NCBI RefSeq assembly: GCF_963678975.1
Contig: NC_089285.1
Span: 9,720,694 to 9,784,693 of the forward strand
Length of the DNA stretch: 64,000 nt
Source of the DNA: Dysidea avara
Lineage: Eukaryota; Porifera; Demospongiae; Dictyoceratida; Dysideidae
Direction of reading: 5' to 3'
This document shows, piece after piece, positions 11,600-22,207 of this stretch. Position 1 is the first letter of the stretch, and each line of letters opens with the position of its first letter. The notes below the pieces were generated by a model that did not search any database, was not told the DNA's origin, and saw only the letters and a list, made by a program, of their open reading frames with translations. The position numbers and the translations under genes were made by a program.

Positions 11600-13775
11600 G
11601 CAGGATATTCTGTACGGAATTCAGCTACAAACAGTTAATCTGATAGACAATTCAGCTACATGCAAGTCACCCTGTAGAGAGTTCATCTAGAAACAAGTCA
11701 TCCTGTATCAGCTAGAAGAAGTCACCTTGTAGAGAGTTCAGCTACAAAGAAACCATCATGTAGAGAGTTCAGCTGCAAACAAATCACCCTGTAGAGAACT
11801 CAGCTACAAACAAACATGCCCTGTAAAAAGATCAGCTAGAAGAAGTTACCTTGTAGAGAGTTCAGCTACAAAGAAATCACCATGTAGAGAGTTAAGCTGC
11901 AAACAAATCACCCAGTAGAAAGTTCAGCTATGAACAGATCACCCTGTTGAGAGTTCAGTTAGGAAAAAGTAATCCTGTAGAGAGATCAGCTAGAAGTATC
12001 ACCTTGTAGAAAGTTCAGCTACAAACAAATCATCTGTAGAGAGTTCAGCTACAAACAAATCACCCTGCAGAGAGATCAGCTAGAAGATGTCACCTTGTAG
12101 AGAGTTCAGCTATAAAGAAACCACCATGTAGAAAGTTCAGCTGCAAACAAATCCCCTGTAGAGAGTTCAGCTAGAAACAAGTCACCCTGTAGAGAGATCA
12201 GCTAGAAACAAGTCATCCTGTAGAGAGTTCAGCTAGAAGAAGTCACATTGTAGAGAGTTCAGCTACAAAGAAACTACCATGTAGAGAGTTCAGCTGCAAA
12301 CAAATCACCATGTAGAGAACTCAGCTATGAACAAATCGCCCTGTAGAAAGATCAGCTAGAAGAAGTTACTATGTAGGGAGTTCAGCTACGAACAGATCAC
12401 CCTGTAGAGAGTTCAGTTACAAAGAAACCACCATGTAGAGAGTTCAGCTGCAAAAAAATCAATCACTCTGTAGAGAGTTCAGCTAGAAGAAGTCACCTTG
12501 TAGAGAGTTCAGCTGCAAATAAATCACCCTGTAGAGAATTCAGCTGCAAACAAATCACCCTGTAGAAAGATCAGCTAGAAGAAGTTACCTTGTAGAGAGT
12601 TCAGCTACAAAGAAACCACCATGTAGAGTGTTCAGCTGCAAACAAATCACCTGTAGAGAGTTCAGCTAGAAACAAGTCACCTTGTAGAGAGATCAGCTAG
12701 AAACAAGTCACCCTGTAGAGAGTTCAGCTGCAAACAAATCACCCTGTAGAGAACTCAGCTACGAACAAATCGCCCTGTAGAAAGATCAGCTAGAAGAAGT
12801 TACTATGTAGGGAGTTCAGCTACGAACAGATCACCCTGTAGAGAGTTCAGCTACAAACAAATCACCCTGTAGAGAGTTCAGTTACAAAGAAACCACCATG
12901 TAGAGAGTTCAGCTGCAAAAAAATCAATCACTCTGTAGAGAGTTCGGCTGCAAATAAATCACCCTGTAGAGAATTCAGCTGCAAACAAATCACCCTGTAG
13001 AAAGATCAGCTAGAAGAAGTTACCTTGTAGAGAGTTCAGCTACAAAGAAACCACCATGTAGAGTGTTCAGCTGCAAACAAATCACCTGTAGAGAGTTCAG
13101 CTAGAAACAAGTCACCTTGTAGAGAGATCAGCTAGAAACAAGTCACCCTGTAGAGAGTTCAGCTAGAAGAAGTCACATTGTAGAGAGTTCAGCTACAAAG
13201 AAACTACCATGTAGAGAGTTCAGCTGCAAACAAACACCCTGTAGAGAACTCAGCTACAAACAAATCGCCCTGTAGATAGATCAGCTAGAAGAAGTTACCT
13301 TGTAGGGAGTTCAGCTACAAAGAAATCATCATGTAGAGAGTTCAGCTGCAAACAAATCATCCTGTAGAGAGTTCAGCTATGAAAAGATCACACTGTAGAG
13401 AGTTCAGCTAGAAGAAGTCACCTTTTAGAGAGTTCAGCTACAAAGCAACCACCATGTAGAGAGTTCAGCTGCAAACACATCACCCTGTAGAGAATTCAGC
13501 TACAAACAAATCGTCCTGTAGAGAGACCAGCTAGAAACAAGTCACCCTGTAGACAGATCAGCTAGAAGAAGTTACCTTGTAGAGAGTTCAGCTGCAAACA
13601 AATCACCCTGTAGAGAATTCAACTACAAACAGATAACCCTGCAGAGAGTTCAGCTAGAGTCAAGTCACCCTGTAGAGAGAATCCTGTAAAGAGTTCATCT
13701 ACGTACAAGCAGATCACCCTGTAGAGATTCAGCTACATTTCAAGTCACCCAGTAGAGAGATCAGCTGCAAATTAT
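11600..13775 (-). repeat. Satellite array, about 61-bp dimeric unit (right end)
   Basis: Units read TGTAGAGAGTTCAGCTACAA and TGTAGAGAGATCAGCTAGAA with CAAATCACCC or GAAGTTACCT tails. This is the reverse complement of the left array. About 35 dimers are present. Larger repeated blocks of several hundred bases (12,360-12,720 against 12,790-13,140) show the array also grew by segmental duplication. Confidence 0.9.
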
Positions 13776-13829
13776 CCTGTGGGGATTAATTGACATGTAA
13801 TACATATATGCTCTCTTTTTATATTATGA

Positions 13830-14347
13830 ACTCTTGATATATGCATTATATATATAATTTGTACATTTACTGATAAAATCAGAATGAGTTAAAGTGTTTA
13901 TAAAATCTGCTTCATCTTTTTCTTTTTCCTGTGGTAAAGAAAAATATATAGGTTAAAAAGCCCCAAAACTGGCCATAGGCCGGCTTTGGGGTATACAAAT
14001 ACAAAAAGAAGTGAAATGTAATCAAAAACTGTCAAGCTGTAAAAAAAGGAGTGCGGCCCTTGAAAAGGCTATGGTGAAAAAAGATGTGAAATCCAACGTG
14101 GCAGCCAAGAAATGGCTGTGATGGTAGGTTAATGGTAAAAATTTTAATAACAACAATTCAGGTGAATTTTGTGCCAATTGACCAAGCGGCACCAAATTCA
14201 CCTGAATTGTTGTTATTAAAATTTTTACCATTAACCTACCATCACAGCCATTTCTTGGCCGCCACCTTGGATTTCACATCTTTTTTCACCATAGCCTTTT
14301 CAAGGGCCGCACTCCTTTTTTTACAGCTTGACTGTTTTTGATTAGAT
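13830..14347 (-). repeat. Right terminal module ending in a 330-bp palindrome
   Basis: The module mirrors 1-355 up to about 14,181. The last part, 14,017-14,347, is a palindrome centred at 14,181-14,182. Its two arms are nearly identical, so both strands read the same 69-residue non-functional frame. The core reads AGGTGAATTTTGTGCC ... GGCACCAAATTCACCT. Beyond 14,347 the sequence is unrelated. Confidence 0.85.
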
Positions 14348-15540
14348 TGAAATTATCCGTTACATTTTTAGTACAATTACGAAAAAAGACCACACACCCC
14401 AAAATTTACAAAATTCGGAAAATGTATTGAAAGCATAGAGAGAATAAGGTAAATTTTGACTTTAATTTTGTCTAACAATGGGGTATTGCACTACAACAGA
14501 AAAAAACTGTTATATTCAGTTTTATGAATGTCTTCCTCATCTCCTTACAAGATCGGCCAGGAAGCTAGCTGGGTCCGTCGTCTCAAAGATTTCTTATATA
14601 ATTATTTACCCTATTTTATATGTACGAATGTATTGTGTCAGATAGATTAACATTAGATTTTATCATTATTATTGCTGTATAAGATGCAGAATGCAAAAAA
14701 CGTTTTGCTTCACCATTACTACTCATTGGAGCTTTCAAGGGGTGGGAAATTTTTAACCACTGTTTTATTTTGGTGTGGGCCAAATGGACAAAAGTGAAGG
14801 AGTGTCTGGAGCTAAGCATAAGCATGTGTATTCTGTGGACGTAAACAAGTGAGAATACCTTGTTGTGCAATTTTTTGGAATTTAAAACAATTACCTGAGC
14901 CAGTATTGAACAAACCTTTGCTTCGAAGACTGCTGGGGGAATGAAATGGCACGACAAGACAAGCGCCATTTCTTGTCTGCTTGACTTGAACCGCCTCTAC
15001 TGTATGGTGCACATAAAACCAACGGTAGCTACGTCTTTACAATGCTAATGCGTAGGTGAAACCATTGAAGAGTTTGTGGCTCGTGTCAGTAATTGTTTTC
15101 TACATAAACACAACAACTACAAATTATCTTGTCAGTATTGACCATGCATTATAATGTCTTGTCTCAGCTACTACTTGTACAGTATCAGTCATCCAAGTAA
15201 ATCTGGTGAACCCCATTTTGACCTGTCAGGAGATACAGAAGTCACAAATGTGAATACAACACTGACTGGTAAACAACTTGCAGTTTATTTATTTATTATC
15301 AATTTACCACAAGGGAAGGAACGGTACAAAAGGCAAGCCTGTACAATGTACTGTCCTAATACAAAACACATACAACCACTAAACAAAACACACACAAAAT
15401 AACATTTACAAAACAAATCAACAACAACTATAATTACATCTACAAAACAACAACAATAAATTACATTTAAAAATGACAACAGAAATGTCTATAAATAGCG
15501 TGGCGAGAAACAGAATGGCTCTCAATTCCCAGAATACTGA
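14348..15540. other. No gene seen
   Basis: Flank between the 14 kb element and the next gene. Short frames on both strands lack recognisable domains. Possible upstream exons of the coiled-coil gene could hide here, for example before TCAGGAGATACAG near 15,230, but I cannot support them. Confidence 0.4.
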
Positions 15541-16179
15541 TTGGTACTTTGTTCCACACCCGACTGCCACAAGAGTGCAGTTGAAAGAGTAATTGTTAAA
15601 GTATTTCATAAGCTTCACTGCAATGTCTGCATCACTGACAGATTACGTCAACTATTTGCAGCCAAGCTTCGTAGAATGGGAAGTGCTTTTAGAAGTCAAG
15701 GAAGCAGGGGTAAAACCAATCTGCAAGAGAACTGGAAGCGAACAGATTGGGTAGTGGAGTTGGCAGATGACCAAATTGTCCGTAGGAATAGTCACCAGCA
15801 ATCTCAGTCTATGTTGTCAAAGATTAGCAATTTGGAAGAGAAACTCAGAAAGTCTCATACAATGTTGCAAGATGCCACAAAGAAACTCGAATTGATACAG
15901 CAATCAAGCAAAAAACTGTCACAATATCTTGCTAAATCTGACCATTCATCAGCAAGACACAAAAGTAAGAAGCCCTTGTCAGACTACTCTGTGCAATATC
16001 AACGAAAACAAATGATTTCACATGATGCTAATACAGCCCTCACGTTTGTTGAAGATGACTGCTTTAAAGTCAAAAGTGTTTTACTTACCAACAAGGAGAC
16101 TGGAGAACTCATGTCAGTTGATCATGATGCACGCATCACTCCCATCTTAGAGACATATCGGTTAAAAAACATAGGGTAA
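15541..16179 (+). CDS. Uncharacterised coiled-coil protein (probably a partial or internal exon)
   Basis: A 212-residue frame of unknown function. Residues from about 95 to 145 form a predicted coiled coil (SKISNLEEKLRKSHTMLQDA and a following leucine-spaced stretch). A basic KSKKPLSDYSVQYQRKQ segment follows, then a compact C-terminal piece (FKVKSVLLTNKETGEL). I have a recollection of similar C-terminal segments in multi-copy uncharacterised sponge and cnidarian genes, but cannot name a family. The first 30 residues lack character and may be intronic, so the true start is uncertain. The frame runs out at a TAGGGTAACC sequence that could be the edge of an inserted element just before the BED exon. 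Confidence 0.5.
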   Translation: MVLCSTPDCHKSAVERVIVKVFHKLHCNVCITDRLRQLFAAKLRRMGSAFRSQGSRGKTNLQENWKRTDWVVELADDQIVRRNSHQQSQSMLSKISNLEEKLRKSHTMLQDATKKLELIQQSSKKLSQYLAKSDHSSARHKSKKPLSDYSVQYQRKQMISHDANTALTFVEDDCFKVKSVLLTNKETGELMSVDHDARITPILETYRLKNIG

Positions 16180-16258
16180 CCTGATGATTTTTGAGCGCAT
16201 GCGCAATGTTGTTTATTATGATTCGACCACGTTTTGCAGTTGTAGTTAAAGTACTAAT

Positions 16259-16456
16259 ATGCCGCGAGTAAAAGCAATAATGTGGGAGTATTTTACAATT
16301 GTGGTGGGTAATGAGCACTTCGTTCGTTGTGGGACGTGTGGTGACTGGATTTCCAGGGGCGGCAAGACGCCGAAAAATTTTAACACGACGAACATGAGAG
16401 ACCATCTACAAAAGAAACACCCTACGGAATACAGAGATTACGAAGAGAAAAAGAAA
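16259..16456 (+). CDS. BED-type zinc finger exon (hAT/ZBED transposase N terminus)
   Basis: Begins MPRVKAIMWEYF and carries C24-x2-C27 ... H49-x4-H54 with WISRGG and FNTTNM between, the signature of the BED finger used by hAT transposases and ZBED proteins to bind DNA. A good donor (AAA|GTAAGA) follows residue 66, so the frame end at 16,477 is probably intronic. The dimerisation and catalytic parts of a hAT transposase are not found downstream; a Helitron occupies the next 6 kb on the other strand. It is therefore a solitary or truncated exon. Confidence 0.8.
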
Positions 16457-16479
16457 GTAAGAGAAAGTAAGAAGTAAAC

Positions 16480-16784
16480 ACTGTAAGATTGAGTTAGCAT
16501 AGCATGACACACCATCACTATTGAAAAAGCGCTTACATGAAAGTAGTAGGCGGTCATTGTATTGGTGTGCTGTCACACTAGATTGATCTGCACAGTGAGA
16601 TGAAGTAGTATGAAGGTTAACGGTTTGCTAGCAACACTCATAGAGTAGCTTGCATATGCCCTTTGCACCCTTTGGCCAAGGAGATGTTGTTAGGATGTGG
16701 TCTTTACAGTGAATCCATTTATCTCCCGCTGATACAACGCTAAAAAAATTAATGCCAACACTCTTGCCACAACTATAGTGTACA
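16480..16784. other. Between BED exon and Helitron; probable Helitron 3' flank
   Basis: No coding sequence recognised. The Helitron 3' terminus should lie here (a CTRR end preceded by a hairpin on the minus strand), but I could not fix it. Confidence 0.3.
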
Positions 16785-17470
16785 CTAGATCACTGTACTC
16801 AAAGGAACAGATGCTAAACTAACATTTGGCCTTATCTCACTTACACTATCAATCACATCAAGGCAAATTACAATCACTTTTTGTGCACTAACAATTCGAG
16901 TGCGTTGGTAGTAGGATTGATTGCATTTTGGACAATTACTCTCTGTACTAACATTCCAAGTTAGAAAATGCTCAATTACTTCATTCATTGGTATTGATTT
17001 AGGTGGATCACAAATAGTTATGGAAAGGTTCAACACCTCATATGGTTTGCTTACAAAATATCCGCAATGCTTACACATTTCTTCCTCTGCAATGAATTGA
17101 TATGCTGAGGAATACAATTGACCATTGTACAATATAACGGCTGTAATAAACTCAATTGGGTCTATTTCACCTTGTGTGTTAAAAGGTGCACCAAGAGTAT
17201 TACGCAAGTCAGTACAATCAAGTGGAGTGTGACTACTGCTCATGTAGTCATTGGCTAACTTTGTCAGTGCATCTATTGGTTGTTTTAGAAGCAAGGTACG
17301 AAGAAATTGACAACCCAATATGCACTGCATTATACTATTGGCATAACTTGATTGTCTATCTCTGTTAACAAAACCTTTCTTCGGAAATGTTGCTGGAAGC
17401 ATTGCTGTGACTGGAGCAACCTGTTGTTGAATAACAGATGACAATTTATTTGCACACCACTCACAGACTT
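16785..17470 (-). pseudogene. USP-like deubiquitinase domain fused to the Helitron helicase
   Basis: The stretch GFVNRDRQSSYANSIMQ aligns with the ubiquitin-specific protease Cys box. The catalytic cysteine position holds serine (residue 33, about 17,346-17,348). C124-x2-C127 and C171-x2-C174 then make the standard USP zinc ribbon, with EVLNLSITI between. The His box is missing; the frame stops at 16,785. Upstream the frame can be followed through VCEWCANKLSSVIQQQV directly into the end of the helicase after one frame shift. The USP was thus the C-terminal domain of the Rep-helicase polypeptide. As read, it would be inactive as a protease. Whether the serine is ancestral or a late mutation cannot be told from one copy. 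Confidence 0.75.
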
Positions 17471-18600
17471 TGGTCTCTTTTTAGTTGTAGATAATGATGG
17501 CAAATGTGGACAAAATCTATTTCTCAGGTTACTGTACTCAATCACAGCTGAATCTAATGCCTTGATGGATTTAGGATCTATATTTATCAAGTGAAGCCCT
17601 GATAAACTTGTAACTCTAGACATTGCTACATAGGCTTGGCCACAAGCAAATATAGTATTACCAATATCTGTAAGAACATGGGTAAGGGTTAGCCCTTGGG
17701 ACTTGTGTATGATAATGGAATAAGCAATGGTGATGGGGAACTGGCACCTGAAAACATAAGCCGTATCATAGAGTTGAAATTTGCTGTTCACCTTTTGAAG
17801 GGAATGTGTATTTCCATTGCTGAACTTAATAATTATACTGTTTATAACATTGCAATTGGCTTGATCAATACTGTACTTTACTGAGCACACAATACCGATA
17901 GCTCCATTGACTAATCCAAGGGTGACATCAATGTTGCGCCTTAACATAATTTTGCAGCCTATTTTGATAACTATTTCTTTTTCTAAACCTGCTGTAAGAG
18001 AGCTGTCTTCACTATAAGAAGAGAGTTTTTTTTAGACACTTGTTGACGCAAGTGTACTGGGCAGTCAACTGTGTCAATAGCTACCAAACGGATTTCTTCA
18101 CCGGATAAACTATTCAACATGTGAGTGTTTAATTCATCACACATATGTCGTTTGGGTAGAATACAAACAGTAACAGAAGGCAGACTACACAGTGCATTAA
18201 CTACTTCTTTAATTTTACCAGACACACTGTCTTCTTTTAATTCCAGTTTGCGGGCATTTAAATTGACAATATCTTCTGTATTTAGATATCCAAGGCGAAC
18301 CCTTGAAAGCAATGAAACAAATTCCAGTACATTTTTTGCCGCATATTAATTACTAACTCATCATAACTAAAAAGGCTCCACAAGTTAAATGTTAATACGT
18401 CATCTGACATATAACTGAATTTTGGAGTTTTTCCATGTTCAACTGGCAACATTAAGAGACGATGAATGGTCAAACCGCTGACGTTGTACGCAGCGATTCC
18501 AGTTGGTGCAGTGACTGCAACATGTTTACCTGTTGTTGATTGTACCCATCCTCTAACTGTTTTGATGAGAAAACTCTTCCCAGTCCACTGACAAATAACC
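17471..18600 (-). pseudogene. PIF1-family helicase domain of the Helitron
   Basis: Walker A can be read as TGKSFLIKT near 18,560-18,590 after a frame change from RLFVSG. Then come AVTAPTGIAAYNVSG, a shortened middle section, LLSRVRLGYLNTEDI, MLRRNIDVTLGLVNGAIG, HKSQGLTL (about 17,684-17,707) and YVAMSRV (about 17,612-17,632). Together these are the SF1 helicase motifs of PIF1-like Helitron helicases. The region that should hold Walker B and the GD-x-x-QLP motif seems deleted between the WSLF and RQK sequences. At least three frame breaks occur. Confidence 0.85.
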
Positions 18601-20216
18601 GCAATATTCCAGCTGGGTTATCTGTAGTGGCTTCAGCCTGATTTTGAATTGTGCATCTCACTTTGTTGAAAACCCTAAGTTGATCTTCATTAAGCTGGGA
18701 TATCATCTCTTCAATGTTCATGTTTTCATCATGGCTCACAACATCTGTGAATTGCGTCATCGCATTCTGCACTTCTGTAGCAACATACTGAAGTGGGCCA
18801 GGAGGTTCACTGCTATCTAATTCTTCATCTTTTATCTCTGCCTGACGTTCCCGAATTTGCTCACGGACCTTGGCATCAGCTTCTCGCAGACGAGTTAGTT
18901 GGTCATGATACTTTAGGCCATCTATCAAGGAGTCCTTGCAAGCGGCAAATGCTTCAGTGTAAGTGCCACAGTCTCCAATCAGACTATCACAGTCTCTCCA
19001 AGGTTTAAACAATAATAATATGCTGTAATAGTACTTTTCTGGCTCCTTATCAGGATTGTACCTGTAATGACTGACTAAGTAGGGTCTTTGCCGCTTTTTA
19101 AGAAAATGGTTAAGTGTAGGGTAGTAAGTTGTGCTATCACTAGGCTGCTTACTAACTACATCATGCCATGAAAGAAAATCGTATAGATTCATATCCTCTA
19201 GTTCATGTGGTCTATTTGGATAATAACTATAAATCATTGATGGATATAAAATTTCCTCAGAATCTTCAGGTAGAGCAGTTATTATATGGTTCTCTTTGAC
19301 TCTACGGCTACGAACCATGTTTACATCCACCCATCGTATGACAGTGTGTGGATCAGTAAAATACAGTGGGATCCCTAATAATGTATCACTAGCCTCTAAT
19401 GCACCACATTCTCGATTGGACACTCCTTGCAAAGCAATTTGCCACAGATGGCTAGCTACTGATTTGGTGGAGGTGATGTCAGTGAATGTTGTGTTAGCAT
19501 GACCTCGCTCTGCCTTTGTGGCATACTTGGTGCAGTACCAATTAAGGACTGCAGACTGCTCACCAATGTACTGCAAATCCTAGTAGTATGGCAGGGTTGT
19601 AGTCATTGACTCTAACCTCACCTGGCTTACATGGCAAATCATACAAACGGGAATTGGCCTTTCTCCCTGCAATGGATTCTACAACACTACGCATACGAAA
19701 TGTATCAGTCTGAGGTCTTGGAAATCCAAACCTACATACTTTAAAAACACCTTGGATCTTAAACAATAGGAATTGCAGTGATGTAGCTGGTGCTTAATAA
19801 CTCTCCCATGAGGTATTGGAGACAGAGCAGCATCAGGGATTTGACAGGTAACATACTTTGTAATAAAAGCAGTTACCTCCTCTTGGGTGTTTATACCTAT
19901 TATAGGGATATGGAAATGTTGGATACCTCTATTTTTCCATTCGCACAAAATAATGGGATATCTTGCCAAGGGGGCAATCATTTGAAGTTATAAAATCCAA
20001 ATTTGCTTTAAGCTTATTTTCAATAAACCTAGATGTGGAGACAGGATCTGCTGCAATTAGTTCACTGATTGACATATGAGCCATTTCTGGTGGGTTCACC
20101 TTACGCAAGTAGTCCCCCAGTTCAGGCCACATCCATTCACTGGGACTAATGGTAAGAAACCAGGTGGCTGGACCATAATGCATGGTCATACAATTTAAAT
20201 CATTTCTTGGACGCAT
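18601..20216 (-). pseudogene. Helitron Rep (HUH endonuclease) region
   Basis: Successive frames give ATWFLTISPSEWMWPELGDY (20,100-20,160) and EWKNRGIQHFHIP with the HxH metal-binding pair (about 19,910-19,942). Next come a cysteine-rich CRFGFPRPQTDTFR near 19,690-19,740 and the tyrosine motif YCTKYATKAE at about 19,508-19,537. The long open block 18,470-19,576 then leads into LNEDQLRVFNKV, the start of the helicase. The Rep nicks DNA and starts rolling-circle transposition. Frame changes occur between the blocks. Confidence 0.85.
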
Positions 20217-20234
20217 CCAAAACTGTTCACTATT

Positions 20235-20780
20235 TCACAAACGCCCAAATATACTAGTTAATTCACCTTCAAGATCTTCATTATTAAGTTTCTCCAAGTA
20301 CTGGCCAGCAGTAACTTTCTCATGTGGACGAATAACGTTAAGTTTATGAAAAATTCCACTAGAAAAGTTGCCGGATAGTTGCCGGATAGTTGCCTGGTGA
20401 AAATGATAGAATAAAAACCGCAGGTTGAGTCTAAATCTTGAAATTCGTGATTGCAAAAGAGTTTTTACATAATCAGCAGCCCTTAGTACCACTTCCCGTA
20501 GTTGGTGTTGGCCACCATTTCCATGCGGAAAGAGATCAGGAAAACAAAGTACATCGATCTCTTTACAACGGTTGTCAAGTGGAGGTTCAGTGACTCGCAA
20601 CTTTTGATATAGATCTGTGGCCTTCTCATTCTGTCTTGGGGCATGCAAAGCCTGTATGGTGTAGTTTTGATAAATGTCTTCCTCTTCTTCTCTTGGTACC
20701 TTCCTAACCATGGCCTCCTTGGCAGGAGGATTTTCAGGCACTTCTGGAATTGCGATGTGACAATCAGCAGCTATGTTCAT
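20235..20780 (-). pseudogene. Helitron_like_N domain
   Basis: A 181-residue frame with DVLCFPDLFPHGNGGQH, YVKTLLQSRISRF and FYHFHQATIRQLSG, the typical N-terminal region of Helitron Rep proteins. It is followed after a break by the Rep sequence in another frame. The start methionine may be internal because protein-like sequence continues upstream. Confidence 0.85.
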
Positions 20781-20944
20781 GTCACCATCTATGCTATTAT
20801 TAGTCTGGCTGTTGTGAGTTTCAGCCTGAGTAATTTTCTTCTGAAGCTGTAACTCTGCAGCAGTAGTCGGTAATTCAATTTGCTGGTATAGATGATTTAT
20901 TTGTTTTAATTTGATCAGTGCAGCATAGACTTTGTTAATATCGA

Positions 20945-21981
20945 CTATGTCTTGCCATACAATGTTTTTTTGGTAGGAATGCTACAAAGTAAAATATACA
21001 ATTCAGTATCTCCTAATTGTAATGCACGTCCTATTTCAGTTACTTTAGTATCTGCTTTCTTGACACTATATACAAGCCGTCTCATGTTTGGAAAGTGGGG
21101 TCCAAGTTGACGTAGATATAATAATGTAGAATAAAATGCATTTTCATCTAAATGACACTCTTTGCTATGTCCTTGTAAGGTTGGATCATGTGTTGCTAAC
21201 CTTGTGCAATTGTCTATATTTTGAATGTAATCCCTAGCTTCTAACAGATCACATTTGTGGATGGTGTTAAAAACATTAAATAATTTTTCATTAACTTGTT
21301 CAATTGGCTGAAATTTGCACAATTCAGATGAGCAACTCCAACTTGAAACTTTACCTTCATTGGAATCAACAAATGATGGAAAGTTTGTGTAAAGAACATT
21401 ACCATTATCATCAAAAGCATCAGCATTATACGTACTTTCAGGAAAATCTGCTTCTGCACTGGCCGTATGCAAACTTTGTCCTACAAAGACATTGTATGTT
21501 TCACTTTGAGAAGTTAGTTCATTAGCTTTTGACAGCATAGCTAATGCAAAAGTCTGAAGTTTTGCAAAGCTGTTAACAAATTGCTTTTTGTAAGCATCCT
21601 TAAAATGCAAGGATGTTTGTACTAAATGTTTAGCATAGGCATATTCTTTATCAATTTGGATACAAATGCATTCAAATATACAGGAAAAGCTTCACGCATT
21701 TTGCTATATTTTTTAGTTATAGACTGTGCTACCATCTGTTTAAGTCTATGCTGGTATCGACTTTTGTTTAGCTCATGTAACTGCCGTCTTCTTGCTTTGT
21801 TGGCTTCATGGTTGGAGTAGTATTTCTCTAAGGTCTTTCGGTTTATGGCTGAAGAATTGGAGTAGTATCTATCTAATGCCTGCTTTTTTGCTTGCTGTCT
21901 ATGTAAATGGTATCTGTTTAAAGCACGTTTCTTGAATGCTGATGCATTTGTGTAATACATTTTAGAAAAATATTCCTTCAT
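20945..21981 (-). pseudogene. Upstream Helitron ORF: basic repeats plus unknown domain
   Basis: Two adjoining frames. The first (21,622-21,981) has imperfect repeats of about 16 residues: RALNRYHLHRQQAKK, QALDRYYSNSSAINR and TLEKYYSNHEANKAR. It is very basic and possibly nucleic-acid binding. The second (20,945-21,610) includes SSWSCSSELC, DPTLQGHSKEC and FPNMRRLVYSVKKADTK; its function is unknown. The position before Helitron_like_N fits the N-terminal half of a Helitron polyprotein. Confidence 0.6.
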
Positions 21982-22207
21982 TGATGATTTATGTTTGAAA
22001 GGATCCGTCCAAATTTCTTTGATTTATTGACAATGAATTAGCATTATATTGCTTCCTTGCTCGCTCCTTTGCTGGTAAAGAATTTGTATTATAAGCCCTG
22101 TGCCTACGACTGGAAATTTCAGGTTGTGATGAATGATAATACTCCTTATTTTTCAGAGCGTTTATTGTGTGGGTTAGCTTTATAGTTGTTTCGACGATTT
22201 CTGTTGG

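Larger units (their letters stand above)
1..14347 (-). mobile_element. Large KDZ-type DNA transposon with compound inverted ends (left tip cut by window edge)
   Basis: The two flanks mirror each other in the same order. Each has a terminal module (1-355 against 13,830-14,181), a satellite array (380-2,010 against 11,600-13,775) and an inner module (2,050-2,860 against 10,741-11,560). Right-hand parts are the reverse complement of left-hand parts. The interior (2,870-10,740) carries a minus-strand KDZ transposase with CxC3-type cysteines and a DANFGL motif. KDZ elements are known as large terminal-inverted-repeat transposons, which fits. Inside lie later insertions: hAT-type MITEs and a non-LTR fragment. 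The target-site duplication cannot be checked because the left edge is outside the window. It may instead be two elements or a rearranged pair. Ownership of the transposase by these ends is inferred from position only. Confidence 0.55.

Noticed and set aside
14022-14341. Two near-identical 69-residue frames on opposite strands
   Set aside because: They are the two arms of one palindrome, not a pair of genes.
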